A stretch of DNA of 64,000 nt from Methylobacterium sp. 2A (GCF_009806555.1 NZ_VUOK01000018.1:186001-250000); one strand, 5' to 3'. Numbered from the stretch's first letter, positions 1 through 9,215 are shown. Made by a program: numbers and translations. The notes: generated from the sequence alone by a model not told the origin.

Positions 1-1601
1 GGGCCGTGCTCACCCGCATCCAGGATCTGGCATCCCGGCCTGACATCTCATCGGAGACGCGCCGGCTCAGCGCGATCCTTGAGGCTCGGATGACGCGCCT
101 CGTGGCGGATGTCTACCGCGAGGTGGTGATCAGCGACGACGCGCTCCTGGAGAAGCTGGCCAACGAGTATCACGAGCATCGCCGCCAGTTCGATCAGGAT
201 TTCGCCAAGCTCAGCGAGGCGGGGCGTAGCGATGGGCTTTCCGAGGCCGTCGCGGCCATCGGTGCCGCGTTCCGCACCTGGGAGGCGGCTGGCGAACAGG
301 TATTCACCCTCGGTCTCGCCAACACCGACGCCAAGGCGCTCCAAGTCTATGTCGGTCCGTTCACGCAGGCGCGGATGGCGCTCATCGAGGAGGTCAAGAA
401 GCTTCGCGCCTACGAGGAGGGCATCGCGCAGAGCTATGTGCGTGAGACTCAGACCGCCTTCGAGACGACCCGTATGATGCTCATCGGTGTCGTCGCCGGC
501 GCGGTGGTGATCGGGCTTGTCATGGCGATCTGGCTGTCGGTCTCGATCTCCCGCGGCATGCTGAAGGCCGTCGGGGCGGCGAACCGGGTGGCTCACGGCG
601 ATCTGACCGAGGACGTGGTGCCTACCGGCAGCGATGAGATCACCGATCTCCTGACCGCCGTGCAGGCCATGACCCTGAAGCTGCGCGAGGTGGTGGGACA
701 GGCGAGTGCGGCGGCCAACAACGTGTCGGCGGGGTCGGAGGAGCTGTCGTCCTCGGCCGAGCAGCTGTCGCAGGGTTCGACCGAGCAGGCCGCGTCCACG
801 GAAGAGGCCTCCGCCTCCATGGAGGAGATGGCCGCCAACGTGAAGCAGAACGCCGAGAATGCCGGCCAGACCGAGGCGATCGCCCGGCAATCGGCCCGGG
901 ACGCCGAGGCCAGCGGCGCGGCGGTCGGGCGCGCGGTCGAGGCGATGCAGACGATCGCGCAGAAGATCACGATCGTGCAGGAGATCGCCCGCCAGACCGA
1001 TCTGCTGGCGCTCAACGCGGCGGTGGAGGCCGCGCGCGCGGGCGAGCATGGCCGCGGCTTCGCGGTGGTGGCCTCGGAGGTGAGGAAGCTCGCCGAGCGC
1101 AGTCAGGCGGCGGCGGCCGAGATCGGCACGCTGTCGGCCGACACGGTCAAGGCGGCTCAGCAGGCGGGCGAGATGCTGGGGCGTCTCGTCCCCGACATCA
1201 AGAAGACGGCCAGCCTGGTGGAAGAGATCTCGGCGGCGTGCCGGGAGCAGGATGTCGGCTCGGGCCAGATCAACCAGGCGATCCAGCAGCTCGACAAGGT
1301 GACCCAGCAGAACGCGAGCGCGTCCGAGCAGGTCTCGGCGACCTCGGACGAGCTGGCCCTGCAGGCGGAGCGGTTGCAGGCGACGATCGCCTACTTCCGG
1401 ACCGAGGCGTCCTCGGGCGTGGCGGCGGCGGTCCCGCAATTGCGGGCTGCGGCGGCGCGGATGGCAGCGCCGGCCCGGCCGGGCAAGGCGGTCGCGCCGA
1501 AGGCGAAGGCACGCCCGCGTGCGGCCGGTGCGGCGGGCTTTGCCCTCGACATGGGCGGCGAGGGCGACACCCGCGATGCCGAGTTCGTCCGCGTCGCCTG
1601 A
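1..1601 (+). CDS. Methyl-accepting chemotaxis protein, 5' end cut by window edge
   Basis: Membrane chemoreceptor that signals to the CheA/CheW complex. The reading frame is open to the left edge; the GTG at 6 is unlikely to be the true start because no N-terminal membrane segment precedes the ligand-binding helices. What remains is the end of a four-helix-bundle sensor region, one membrane segment (about residues 157-181 counting from base 6), a HAMP domain, and a long cytoplasmic coiled-coil signalling domain with the conserved hairpin tip around [19 protein letters not shown]. The C-terminal tail is Ala/Pro/Lys-rich. It lies 126 bases upstream of cheW and probably heads the same chemotaxis operon. 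The ligand cannot be told from the sequence. Confidence 0.93.
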   Translation, partial: AVLTRIQDLASRPDISSETRRLSAILEARMTRLVADVYREVVISDDALLEKLANEYHEHRRQFDQDFAKLSEAGRSDGLSEAVAAIGAAFRTWEAAGEQVFTLGLANTDAKALQVYVGPFTQARMALIEEVKKLRAYEEGIAQSYVRETQTAFETTRMMLIGVVAGAVVIGLVMAIWLSVSISRGMLKAVGAANRVAHGDLTEDVVPTGSDEITDLLTAVQAMTLKLREVVGQASAAANNVSAGSEELSSSAEQLSQGSTEQAASTEEASASMEEMAANVKQNAENAGQTEAIARQSARDAEASGAAVGRAVEAMQTIAQKITIVQEIARQTDLLALNAAVEAARAGEHGRGFAVVASEVRKLAERSQAAAAEIGTLSADTVKAAQQAGEMLGRLVPDIKKTASLVEEISAACREQDVGSGQINQAIQQLDKVTQQNASASEQVSATSDELALQAERLQATIAYFRTEASSGVAAAVPQLRAAAARMAAPARPGKAVAPKAKARPRAAGAAGFALDMGGEGDTRDAEFVRVA

Positions 1602-1727
1602 TCGACATGCGCTCCGCGCCGAGTCCGGGCCCGCGCGGGCCCGGATTCCGAATGTACCGACCACCCCACCGATATGCGGACTCCCCGAGCGGGAATCCGA
1701 CAGGCGACGACCAAGCCGGAGACCCGT

Positions 1728-2201
1728 ATGTCCAGCGTCTGGCAGTATCTGACCCTCGGCCTCGATCGTGAGATCTTCGGGATCGATATCGAGTCCGTTC
1801 ACGAGATCCTCGATTACCGCGCACCGGCCGCCCTGCCGCATGCGCCGTCCTTCCTGGTCGGCATGATCGATGTCCGCGGGCAGAGCTACCCGGTCATCGA
1901 TCTGCGGACCAAGCTCGGCCTGCCGGCGGTTCCGGTGACGCCGGCCACCCGCATCATCCTCCTGAACATCGCGTTGCGGGACCGCGCCCTGCGGGTCGGC
2001 TTCGTGGCCGACCGGGTGATCGAGGTGACGGAACTCGACCGGGCCGAGATGGAATCGGCCCCCGAGGTCGGCGGACGCTGGCGCTCGAATTACATCGCCG
2101 GCATCGGCCGCAAAGGCGAGGCCTTCGTGGTGGTGTTCAATCTCGAGGCGCTGATGGCGGGCGACGATCCGGCCCTGCTCGAGCCGCCGCTCGCCGCCTG
2201 A
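1728..2201 (+). CDS. cheW: CheW chemotaxis coupling protein
   Basis: Adaptor linking chemoreceptors to the CheA kinase. The 157-residue protein is a single CheW domain: the early YLTLGLDREIFGIDI strand, the conserved LVGMIDVRGQSYPVIDLR core and the family-typical C-terminal hydrophobic strand (AFVVVFNLEAL). The ATG at 1728 is preferred over an upstream in-frame ATG at 1674, because homology begins with MSSVWQYL. It sits between the mcp and cheR (17-base gap to cheR), so it is probably cotranscribed with them. No cheA is present in the window. Confidence 0.93.
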   Translation: MSSVWQYLTLGLDREIFGIDIESVHEILDYRAPAALPHAPSFLVGMIDVRGQSYPVIDLRTKLGLPAVPVTPATRIILLNIALRDRALRVGFVADRVIEVTELDRAEMESAPEVGGRWRSNYIAGIGRKGEAFVVVFNLEALMAGDDPALLEPPLAA

Positions 2202-2218
2202 TCGCCGGGATCGATGCC

Positions 2219-3064
2219 ATGCCGCAGCTGAAGGACCGCCATTTCCAAACGGTCGCCGATCTGATTCAAGCCCGGATCGGCATCCAGATCCCCGAGACCA
2301 AGCGCAGCATGGTCGAGGGTCGGCTGCGCAAGCGCATGCGGGCGCTCGACCTCGACAGCCTCAAGGCCTACGGCGACCACCTGTTCGATGACGGACACCT
2401 CGCCGAGGAGTTCGTCCACATCATCGACTGCGTCACCACCAACAAGACGGATTTCTTCCGGGAGCCCGCGCATTTCGAGCACCTGCGCGACGATCTGGTG
2501 CCGCTGCTCTGCCGGCGGCGGGGCGGGAACCCGCGCCTCAAGATCTGGAGCGCCGCCGCCTCGACCGGGGCGGAGGCCTACACCCTGGCGATGATCCTGC
2601 AGGACATGATCGCGGCCGGGCACGGGTTCAGCTACGCGATCCTCGGCACCGACATCTCCACGGAGGTCCTGCGGGTTGCCGCGGAGGCGATCTACCCGGA
2701 GGAGATGCTGGTTCAGATCCCGCCGGCCTTCCGGCGCCGCTACGTGATGGCCTCCCGGGACCCGGCGCGGAAGCTCGGGCGGATCGTACCCGAGCTGCGC
2801 AGCCACGTGCATTTCCAGCGCCTCAACCTGATGGATGCGTCCTACCCGGTCGATCAGGATGTGGACGTCATCTTCTGCCGCAACGTCCTGATCTATTTCG
2901 ACAAGGACACCCAGAGGGCGGTGCTCAGCCGCCTCGCCCAGCATCTGCGACCGGGTGGCTTCCTGATCGTCGGCCATTCGGAATCCATGGCCGGGACCGG
3001 CGTGCCGGGTCTTGAGCAGGTCTCCTCGACCATCTTCAGCCGGGCGCGGGACATGATCCAATGA
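2219..3064 (+). CDS. cheR: CheR chemoreceptor glutamate methyltransferase
   Basis: S-adenosylmethionine-dependent enzyme that methylates glutamates of chemoreceptors for adaptation. At 281 residues it has the normal family length: an N-terminal helical domain (about 1-80), then a Rossmann methyltransferase domain with the SAM-binding region around [18 protein letters not shown] (the usual W.A..S.GEE.Y pattern) and the conserved [12 protein letters not shown] segment. Its stop codon overlaps the cheB start (ATGA at 3061), which indicates translational coupling of the opposing methylase and methylesterase. Confidence 0.95.
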   Translation: MPQLKDRHFQTVADLIQARIGIQIPETKRSMVEGRLRKRMRALDLDSLKAYGDHLFDDGHLAEEFVHIIDCVTTNKTDFFREPAHFEHLRDDLVPLLCRRRGGNPRLKIWSAAASTGAEAYTLAMILQDMIAAGHGFSYAILGTDISTEVLRVAAEAIYPEEMLVQIPPAFRRRYVMASRDPARKLGRIVPELRSHVHFQRLNLMDASYPVDQDVDVIFCRNVLIYFDKDTQRAVLSRLAQHLRPGGFLIVGHSESMAGTGVPGLEQVSSTIFSRARDMIQ

Positions 3065-4158
3065 ACCAGCGCGATCCGACCCGAGTCCTGATCGTCGACG
3101 ATTCCGCCTCGGTCCGGCAGACCCTCGTGACCATCCTGGAGGGTGCGCCCGACATCCGGGTGATCGGTACGGCCGCGGATCCGTTCATCGCGGCCCGGCG
3201 CATCCAGGAGGAGGTGCCGGACGTGATCCTCCTCGACCTCGAATTGCCGCGCATGGACGGGCTGACCTTCCTGCGGAAGATCATGGCCCAGCGGCCGATC
3301 CCGGTGATCATCTGCTCCGCCCTGACCGAGGCGGGCTCGCGGACGCTGTTCGACGTGCTGGAGGCGGGCGCCGTCGATGTCGTGCCCAAGCCTCGGATCG
3401 ATACCCGCCAGTTCCTGGTCGAGTCCTCGGTGCGGGTCTGCGATGCGGTCCGGGCCGCCGCGCGGGCGAAGCTGCGTCCGGGGCGCCCGGAGCCCCGCCG
3501 CATCGAGAAGAAGCTGACGGCCGATGCCGTGCTGCCGGCCCCGACCCCCAACCGGGCCGTGGCCGAGACGGACCGGATCGTCTGTATCGGCGCCTCGACG
3601 GGGGGCACGGAATCCCTGCGCGACGTGCTGGAAGCGCTGTCGCCGGATTGCCCCGGCATCGTGATCGTCCAGCACATGCCCGAGCATTTCACCGCGGCTT
3701 TCGCCCGGCGGCTCGACAGCCTCTGCACCGTCGCGGTGAAGGAGGCGGAGGACGGGGACGCGGTGTTGCCTGGGCGGGCCCTGATCGCCCCCGGGGGGCG
3801 CCACCTGCTGCTGCAGCGGACCGGAAACCGCTACAGCGTGTCGGTCAAGGACGGCCCCCTGGTCTCGCGGCACCGGCCGTCCGTGGACGTGCTGTTCCGC
3901 GCGGCCGCGCGCTGCGCCGGCGCGAACGCGCTCGGCATCCTGATGACCGGGATGGGCGACGACGGCGCCACCGGCCTTCTGGAGATGCGGCGCGCCGGGG
4001 CGCTCACGGTCGCGCAGGACGAGGAGAGCTGCGTGGTCTTCGGCATGCCCAAGGAGGCGATCGAGCGGGGCGCGGCCATGAAGGTCCTGCCGCTTGACCG
4101 GATGCACCACGAGATCCTCCGCTTCGGTGCGTTGCCGGCGCTGCGCCAGCCTGCATGA
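3061..4158 (+). CDS. cheB: CheB chemotaxis protein-glutamate methylesterase/response regulator
   Basis: Removes methyl groups from chemoreceptors when phosphorylated by CheA. The 365-residue protein has a receiver domain (about 8-125) with the acidic pair DD at 13-14 and phosphoacceptor Asp59 in [12 protein letters not shown], a linker, then a CheB catalytic domain (about 170-360). The triad is visible as Ser179 in IGASTGG, His205 in IVQHMPEHF and Asp300 or Asp301 in MTGMGDDGA. It overlaps cheR by four bases and is the last gene of the chemotaxis group. Confidence 0.95.
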   Translation: MNQRDPTRVLIVDDSASVRQTLVTILEGAPDIRVIGTAADPFIAARRIQEEVPDVILLDLELPRMDGLTFLRKIMAQRPIPVIICSALTEAGSRTLFDVLEAGAVDVVPKPRIDTRQFLVESSVRVCDAVRAAARAKLRPGRPEPRRIEKKLTADAVLPAPTPNRAVAETDRIVCIGASTGGTESLRDVLEALSPDCPGIVIVQHMPEHFTAAFARRLDSLCTVAVKEAEDGDAVLPGRALIAPGGRHLLLQRTGNRYSVSVKDGPLVSRHRPSVDVLFRAAARCAGANALGILMTGMGDDGATGLLEMRRAGALTVAQDEESCVVFGMPKEAIERGAAMKVLPLDRMHHEILRFGALPALRQPA

Positions 4159-4173
4159 GCGGTAGGCTGGCGC
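4143..4173 (+). terminator. Hairpin over the cheB stop codon
   Basis: A 10-bp perfect stem (GCGCCAGCCT pairing with AGGCTGGCGC) with an 11-base loop that contains the cheB stop codon. No T-run follows, so this is at best a Rho-assisted or mRNA 3'-end-protecting structure, not a classic intrinsic terminator. Confidence 0.4.
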
Positions 4174-4621
4174 GCGCGCATCCGTCGGGGACCGGCTTCC
4201 TGTGCGAAGCCTCAGTTCGGGTGATCCGCCCCTGACCTCGCTGTGCGCTCTGCTCGGAGCGGCGCGACGGCTATGGGACGGTACCGCCAAACGACCGTGC
4301 CGAGGCGGCCGCGATGGTCTGCTGATCCGCCCGATACTCGGCAGGCGGCGGATGGCGCCGCTGACCGCAGACGGCCAAGATCCTGGGTCCGTCCGCAGCA
4401 GGCCCGAACGGATTGAAAGTCTTCGCGAACAAACGGTGGCTGCTTCATCGTCTTGCGGTCTGGACACCGTCGACGTCGTTTCCTGAGCAGACGTCAAGTC
4501 AGGCGATCCCACCTGAAGACGCGCTTCCACCGGCTCGGAGTTTCGCATCCGCGCCCCGATCGGCGGACCGGACGAAGTGTCAGACGATGCCGGAAGCGTC
4601 TCAATGCTTCCCGGTGCCCGG
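4174..4621. other. Intergenic stretch with no gene seen
   Basis: About 450 bases between the convergent cheB and the usp gene at 4622. Short reading frames exist on both strands but none shows family features or a convincing ribosome site. No TTGA-N6-TCAA type box was found here. Confidence 0.5.
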
Positions 4622-5431
4622 TCAGTGACTTATCAGACAGCAGACGGGGCAGCGGGCCAGCAGGTCGCGGGTGACACCTCCGAAGGCCCATTCTTGAAGC
4701 CGGCTATGCCCGTAGCCACCGGCGACGATGAGATCGGCGGCCTGATCCAGCGCCGCTTCGAGCAAGGCTTCGGCGGTCGATGCGCCGTAGGCATCCCGAT
4801 GGACCGCCGTGGCGGAGACGTCGTGCGACTGCAGCAGACACAATGCGTCCCGCGCGTCGTCAGCGCCCCGGCCGTCATCGACGGAGATCAGGACGACACC
4901 GGAAGCCCGCTTCAGGAACGGCAACGCGTCGCGGAGGGCACGGCGCGCCTCGCGGGTATTCTTCCACGCCACCGCGACCCGCCGAGCTTCAAGGTGATCG
5001 ACCTTGGGCGGAACGATCAGCACCGGCAGGCCGAGCCGCATCACGGCATCCCCGGGACCGACAGACATGAACGGGCTGCCGTCGTCGCCCCGCCCGACGA
5101 CCAGCAAGTCGCCGGCGGCCGACTGGACCCCGAGGAACGCCGCGGGGAAGTCGAGGGTGGAGCGCCACTCGACCCGGCTCCGGCCTCCGACGGTTTCCTT
5201 GAACGTCTCGTGCGCGAGGCGGAGGTCATTCAGGACAGCTTCCTGGACAGAAGCGAGGCAGTAACCGCCACCCGGAGTCGGGCCGTAAGGCGCGCCCGCG
5301 TAGGCCGGCATCTCTGCCGCAAGGCCGATCAGGCGAGCGTGAAAGTCGTCGGCGACGTGAGCGGCCAGCCGGACGCGTTCCCGCGCATGCTCGCCGAGAT
5401 CGACCGCTACCAGGATGCTTTTGTAGGACAT
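4622..5431 (-). CDS. Universal stress protein, tandem Usp domains
   Basis: A 269-residue cytoplasmic protein with two UspA folds: the first begins at MSYKSILVAVDLGEHARERV, the second near residue 155 (RRVAVAWKNTREARRAL), ending in the nucleotide-loop region VAGGYGHSRLQEWAFGG. It finishes in VCCLISH, a tail shared with other usp genes here. The ATG at 5431 is chosen because homology starts there; the frame extends upstream without conserved sequence. It lies 84 bases downstream of the BON-domain gene and is probably expressed with it from the FixK-type box at 6238. Usp proteins act in stress survival; the ligand is not known. Confidence 0.9.
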   Translation of the reverse strand: MSYKSILVAVDLGEHARERVRLAAHVADDFHARLIGLAAEMPAYAGAPYGPTPGGGYCLASVQEAVLNDLRLAHETFKETVGGRSRVEWRSTLDFPAAFLGVQSAAGDLLVVGRGDDGSPFMSVGPGDAVMRLGLPVLIVPPKVDHLEARRVAVAWKNTREARRALRDALPFLKRASGVVLISVDDGRGADDARDALCLLQSHDVSATAVHRDAYGASTAEALLEAALDQAADLIVAGGYGHSRLQEWAFGGVTRDLLARCPVCCLISH

Positions 5432-5515
5432 CGAAGCCTCCGACCGGATTGGCAAGGCGATCGTGCGGGCCGACCGGCCCGGCGAGGCTTGCGGGCACGC
5501 CTGGCCTGTCCGCAA

Positions 5516-6163
5516 TCAGGCCAGCGTGAGGTGGTCCTCGACGGCGCGCACGCCCGGGGCCGACCACGCGGCGTTCTCGGCGAGCCGGCGCTCGTGGCAG
5601 GCGTTCACCTTGCCCGCGAGGACGACCCTGCCGTCCTCCACCGTCACCTGGATCGCATCCGCCTCAAGCTCCGCGCTGCGCCTGAGCGCCGCCATGATCT
5701 TCGCGCGCACGTCGGGAACGCTCGCCTTCGGGGTCACCGCGATGGTGTTCACGATGCCCGCCACGCCCGCGAGCCGCCGAATCGCCCGGTAGGCCTCCTC
5801 CTTCTGGTATTGCCACCCGACCGTGCCGGACAGCGTCACCCAGCCGTCCTGAACCTTTACCTGCACGGCGTTCTTCGGGACGGTCACCGACCAGTCGAGC
5901 ATCTGCACGGCGCGGCGCGCCAAGTCCTCGTCGCGCGGCGGCGTCTCGTCGCCGAAGCGGACCTTGATCTCCTCGACCACCCCGCGCACCCCGCGCACCT
6001 TCTGGGCAGCCTTCTCGGCTGAGACGCGTTCCGTGTCGCTGCCGACATGGCCGGTGAGCGTGGCGATGCCGTTCTCCACGGCGACGCCGATATGGGCGGC
6101 GTCGATGCTCGGGTCGAACTCAAGCTCGTCAATGATGTTCTGGCGGATCTGCTTGTCGCCCAT
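5516..6163 (-). CDS. Triple BON-domain protein
   Basis: A 215-residue protein of three successive BON domains (about 3-68, 78-145 and 148-214), each with the family's glycine-centred pattern such as ENGIATLTGHVGSDTE, QDGWVTLSGTVGWQYQ and EDGRVVLAGKVNACHE. BON modules bind membranes or phospholipids and occur in OsmY-type stress proteins. There is no signal peptide, unlike OsmY, so it may act in the cytoplasm. The ATG at 6163 (MGDKQIRQNII) starts the first domain directly. A FixK-type box lies 74 bases upstream, inside the 3' end of the next gene. Probably cotranscribed with the usp gene at 4622. Confidence 0.9.
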   Translation of the reverse strand: MGDKQIRQNIIDELEFDPSIDAAHIGVAVENGIATLTGHVGSDTERVSAEKAAQKVRGVRGVVEEIKVRFGDETPPRDEDLARRAVQMLDWSVTVPKNAVQVKVQDGWVTLSGTVGWQYQKEEAYRAIRRLAGVAGIVNTIAVTPKASVPDVRAKIMAALRRSAELEADAIQVTVEDGRVVLAGKVNACHERRLAENAAWSAPGVRAVEDHLTLA

Positions 6164-6213
6164 CGGCCGTCTCCCCGATAAGGTCTCTCGGACGTCCTTG
6201 ACATCAGCGGACG

Positions 6214-6666
6214 TTAGGCCCGGCAGGCGCTGGGACATTGATCCAGCGCAACGGCCTTGTCCGCCGCGATCCGTCCGGCCATGGGGCAATCGCGACGGAC
6301 GCCCCGGACCGGGCAGCGGGCGGCCAAGACGGCGATCACGTCCCGGGCATCGAACAGCCGGTCGAACGTCGGCACGTCCGAGAAGGCACGAGGCACGCAC
6401 GCGTTTCCCGCGATCAAGGCGAAGGGGATGCCCTTACGGCGCAGGGCGCAGGCCAGCGGGAAGCCCGGCCCCCGATTCAGGTCGGCGCTGATCACCGCGA
6501 AGTCCGGGGGCGCCGTGTCCAGGCTTCCGGCCGCTTCCGCGCAGGTGCCGTAGGGGCCGCTGACCGCGCACCCCGCGTCGGTGAGGACGTCCTCCAGCCA
6601 CATGCCCGGCAGCGCCTGAGGTTCCGCCACCAGCACGACCGGCCTTCTCCGTGGTTCCATCGGCAT
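6214..6666 (-). CDS. Stand-alone response regulator receiver domain
   Basis: A 150-residue protein that is essentially one CheY-like receiver domain: PVVLVAEPQALPGMWLEDVL at the start, where Glu15 is the only acidic residue of the usual pair, and a likely phosphoacceptor Asp62 in AVISADLNRGPG. There is no output domain; the last 40 residues are a poorly conserved Cys/Arg-containing tail. The start is ATG 6666 or the alternative ATG two codons later. It follows the NRAMP-like gene by 65 bases. A FixK-type box that probably serves the BON gene is embedded in its last codons. Confidence 0.75.
   Translation of the reverse strand: MPMEPRRRPVVLVAEPQALPGMWLEDVLTDAGCAVSGPYGTCAEAAGSLDTAPPDFAVISADLNRGPGFPLACALRRKGIPFALIAGNACVPRAFSDVPTFDRLFDARDVIAVLAARCPVRGVRRDCPMAGRIAADKAVALDQCPSACRA
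6238..6251 (-). promoter_or_regulatory. FixK/FNR-type box (TTGATCCAGCGCAA) for the BON-usp operon
   Basis: Matches TTG(A/C)-N6-(T/G)CAA, the consensus known for rhizobial FixK/FNR-type activators. It stands 74 bases before the BON gene start at 6163 and is identical to the boxes at 8599 and 40547. It overlaps the coding 3' end of the receiver gene. Confidence 0.7.
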
Positions 6667-6731
6667 CGCCGGTTTTCCATTCCTGGTTGCGACGGGGCCA
6701 GGATGGAGGGCGGCGGCCGGGCCGCATTGCG

Positions 6732-8063
6732 CTAGATCAAGGGAAGCGCAGCAGTCGCCATCATGGCGAGGACCGCGAGCAGCATGCAGGCCGTGGCGGC
6801 CCAGCCGAGCAGCTTGAGCCATCCGCGCACGGCGAAGGGGCCCATGACGTCGACGCGCGCAGCCGCCCGCATCATCACGGCCATGACGGGGACCGCGATG
6901 ACCCCGTTGACCACCGCGCTCCAGTAGAGCGCCCGGATCGGGTCGACCGCGCCGAGGCTGACGGCCATGCCGACCAGGGTGGCGAGCGCGACCGTGCCGT
7001 AGAAGGCGCGCGCCTCCAGCAGGCGCCGCCCGAAGCCCACCGGCCAGCGTCGGGCCTCGCCGACCGCGTAGGCCGCGGAGCCGGCCAGCACCGGAACCGC
7101 CAGCAGGCCTGTGCCGATGATGCCGAGCGCGAAAACCGTCGCGGAGAACGGGCCGGCGAGGGGGCGCAGCGCCTCCGCGGCCTGGGCGGAAGTCTGAATG
7201 TCCGTGACCCCGTGCGCGTGAAGGACAGCCGCCGTGGTGACCATGATGGCGAGCGCCACGATGTTCGAGAAGGTCATGCCCACGAGGGTGTCGACCTCGA
7301 TCCGGTGCAGGGCGCTCCCGCCCTGCTCGGGCGCGTGCAGGAGATCGCGCCGCCGCGGATAGGCGTGCAGGTCCTCGGCCTCCTCGGCCGCCTGCCAGAA
7401 GAACAGGTACGGGCTGATCGTGGTCCCGAAGAGCGCCACCAGCGTGGTGAGGCTGCCGCCGCCGAGGTCGATCCGCGGCATCATCATGGCCGCGCCGAAA
7501 TCCGACCAGGAGACATGGGCCAGGATCACCACGCCGAGATAGGCGAACAGGCTCAGCGTCAGCCACTTCAGGACGGCGACGTAGCGCGTGTACTGCAGGA
7601 CGAGCTGCATGAAGGCGCAGCTGCCCGCGAAGAGGACCACGTAGAGCCAGCGCGGGCCCGGCAGCAGCAGGGCGAGGGCATCCGCCATGGCGCCGAGATC
7701 GGCCCCGAGGTTCAGGACGTTGGCGGCGAGCAGCAAGAACACCACGCCCTGGAGCTGGCCGTTCGGGTAATACGCGCGCAGCACGCCGGCGATGCCGTGG
7801 CCGGTGGTGCGGCCGATCCGAGCCGAGACCATCTGCACCGCCGCCATGAGCGGCAGGGTGTACAGCATGGTCCAGCACAGGCCGTAGCCGAATTGCGCGC
7901 CCGCCTGCCCGTAGGTGGCGATGCCGCTCGGGTCGTCATCGGAGGCGCCGGTGATCAACCCCGGCCCGAGCACCCGGAGCAGACGCGGCTTCGAAGGGCC
8001 GACGGCGGGGCTCGGCAGCTCGGGGTCGTCCGTTTCGCCGGACGCGACGGGAGAGGCGCTCAT
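6732..8063 (-). CDS. NRAMP-superfamily divalent metal transporter lacking the canonical DPGN
   Basis: A 443-residue polytopic membrane protein with about 11 hydrophobic segments. The NRAMP fold is recognisable from GPGLITGASDDDPSGIATY in the first segment and FGTTISPYLFFWQAAEE in the sixth. Canonical Mn/Fe NRAMPs carry DPGN and MPH at these two unwound helices; here they read DPSG and ISPY, as in NRAMP-related proteins, some of which are reported to move magnesium. The substrate is therefore open. ATG 8063 is chosen by homology; it overlaps the stop of the 85-residue gene upstream (ATGA), so the two are translationally coupled. Confidence 0.85.
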   Translation of the reverse strand: MSASPVASGETDDPELPSPAVGPSKPRLLRVLGPGLITGASDDDPSGIATYGQAGAQFGYGLCWTMLYTLPLMAAVQMVSARIGRTTGHGIAGVLRAYYPNGQLQGVVFLLLAANVLNLGADLGAMADALALLLPGPRWLYVVLFAGSCAFMQLVLQYTRYVAVLKWLTLSLFAYLGVVILAHVSWSDFGAAMMMPRIDLGGGSLTTLVALFGTTISPYLFFWQAAEEAEDLHAYPRRRDLLHAPEQGGSALHRIEVDTLVGMTFSNIVALAIMVTTAAVLHAHGVTDIQTSAQAAEALRPLAGPFSATVFALGIIGTGLLAVPVLAGSAAYAVGEARRWPVGFGRRLLEARAFYGTVALATLVGMAVSLGAVDPIRALYWSAVVNGVIAVPVMAVMMRAAARVDVMGPFAVRGWLKLLGWAATACMLLAVLAMMATAALPLI

Positions 8064-8317
8064 GCGGCCGGCCTCGATGACGCGACCTTCGCCTCGGCCC
8101 CGATCATACGCGCGACCCGCAGGGCGGCCGTCGGGTCGTCGCCATCCGTCCCGTAGCGCCGGCAGAGGGCGCCCAGCCACTCCGGCGGGTCAGCCTCGGC
8201 GTCCGGTATGTCCGCGAATGCGATGGGGTCCATCCCGTCGAGCGCCTCGACGCCGTACCCGGTGACGGTCCATTGCCGCCCCTGCCCATGCACGGGTTCG
8301 GTCAGTCCATGGCTCAT
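8060..8317 (-). CDS. Small protein of unknown function (85 aa)
   Basis: Not recognised. The protein is soluble and acidic, beginning MSHGLTEPVHGQGRQWTV, with no signal peptide or membrane segment. Its four-base overlap with the NRAMP-like gene and its position 10 bases after the 71-residue gene make it a credible operon member. A GGAGG-like ribosome site (reverse complement of cctcctc at 8323-8329) precedes the ATG. Function might relate to the transporter, but that is only context. Confidence 0.6.
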   Translation of the reverse strand: MSHGLTEPVHGQGRQWTVTGYGVEALDGMDPIAFADIPDAEADPPEWLGALCRRYGTDGDDPTAALRVARMIGAEAKVASSRPAA

Positions 8318-8327
8318 CCCCGCCTCC

Positions 8328-8543
8328 TCAGGCCGCCTGCTCGCGCAGTTCGGAGACCGCGCGGGTGTCGGCGCGCAGGCGCCAGTCGATGAGGCCGTCG
8401 GCCTCGCACCGCATCGCCTTGGCCGAGGAGGCTGCGGCGGCGACCGAACGGACGGTGACGACCGCCTGCCGCTGCCGGACGCGATGAGCATGTCGGGTGT
8501 CGTCCGGAACGGTCTCGTGAAAGGTGACCAGGTATTCGCGCAT
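8328..8543 (-). CDS. Small protein of unknown function (71 aa)
   Basis: Not recognised. It begins MREYLVTFHETVPDDTRH; the middle (VVTVRSVAAAASSAKAM) looks like a short beta-helix segment of a DUF-type cytoplasmic protein. It is the first gene after the FixK-type box at 8599 (55 bases upstream) and heads the probable operon 71 aa - 85 aa - NRAMP-like - receiver. The box position supports the ATG at 8543. Confidence 0.6.
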   Translation of the reverse strand: MREYLVTFHETVPDDTRHAHRVRQRQAVVTVRSVAAAASSAKAMRCEADGLIDWRLRADTRAVSELREQAA

Positions 8544-8598
8544 CGCGCGCCTCCGCTCGTCGGATGGGGTGACCTTGAACGAGCGGGATCAGCCGGGC

Positions 8599-8612
8599 TT
8601 GATCCAGCGCAA
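8599..8612 (-). promoter_or_regulatory. FixK/FNR-type box (TTGATCCAGCGCAA) for the NRAMP-like operon
   Basis: Identical to the boxes at 6238 and 40547. It lies 55 bases before the start at 8543 of the first gene of the small protein - NRAMP-like operon. Confidence 0.7.
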
Positions 8613-8626
8613 GGGCGCCTGCGCGC

Positions 8627-9145
8627 TCATGTGCCGGCCGTTGGTGGGAAAAGGGGTTCGCGACCAAGCTCTTCGTCCGCCGAACGGCGGGCCGTCATGG
8701 CGCGAGGCGCGCGCGCCTTCCCGTGCAGCGGCCAGTAGCGCTCCATGGCGAGGTAAGTGAACGAGGCGGACCAGCCGATCAGCAGGAGTCCGTTCAGCGC
8801 CTCGACGCCGGTTAGCAGGCGGGCATGGCCGACGGGCGCGTGGTCGCCGTAACCCAGCGAGGAATAGGCGACTACCGAAACGAAGGCGCAGTCTTCGAGG
8901 GTTGTCACCGGTACGCCCGAGAAGGCGCCGAGACCCAGTTTCAGGACGAGCAGCCAGTAAGCCGCGGCGTAGATCCAGACTGCGGCCGTGTGCCCGGCGA
9001 ACGCGGCGAGGACCACGGCGACGATACGCCAGCGCGGCGGCACCGGCAGCTCCGCGAGGTGCTCCGACGTCAGGCGAAGGGTCTCGTAGAGCACCAAGAT
9101 GGTGGCCATGACGAGAACGATGCTGGCGGCCAGGACGACGAACAT
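8627..9145 (-). CDS. Two-TM (Ion_trans_2 type) potassium channel-like protein
   Basis: A 172-residue membrane protein with hydrophobic segments at about 1-22, 45-68 and 110-130, and a pore loop before the last one. The selectivity filter reads SSLGYGDH, close to the T-x-GYGD signature of potassium channels. There is no RCK or cyclic-nucleotide domain; the C-terminus is a short basic/acidic tail. A FixK-type box (9202) lies 56 bases upstream, placing it in the same putative stress regulon as the neighbouring NRAMP-like and usp genes. Selectivity for K+ is inferred from the filter only. Confidence 0.85.
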   Translation of the reverse strand: MFVVLAASIVLVMATILVLYETLRLTSEHLAELPVPPRWRIVAVVLAAFAGHTAAVWIYAAAYWLLVLKLGLGAFSGVPVTTLEDCAFVSVVAYSSLGYGDHAPVGHARLLTGVEALNGLLLIGWSASFTYLAMERYWPLHGKARAPRAMTARRSADEELGREPLFPPTAGT

Positions 9146-9201
9146 GGCTTCGGTCCCAAGGCGGGGTCGGGGGACCGTGCTCTCCTTTCACGGCGGTCGC
9201 G

Positions 9202-9215
9202 TTGACCTGCCTCAA
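9202..9215 (-). promoter_or_regulatory. FixK/FNR-type box (TTGACCTGCCTCAA) for the ion channel gene
   Basis: Palindromic TTGA-N6-TCAA, 56 bases upstream of the ion channel start at 9145, the same geometry as the other boxes of the window. Confidence 0.65.

Noticed and set aside
48-1841. 597-codon minus-strand frame opposite the chemoreceptor
   Set aside because: No conserved domain; the plus strand has a clear MCP.
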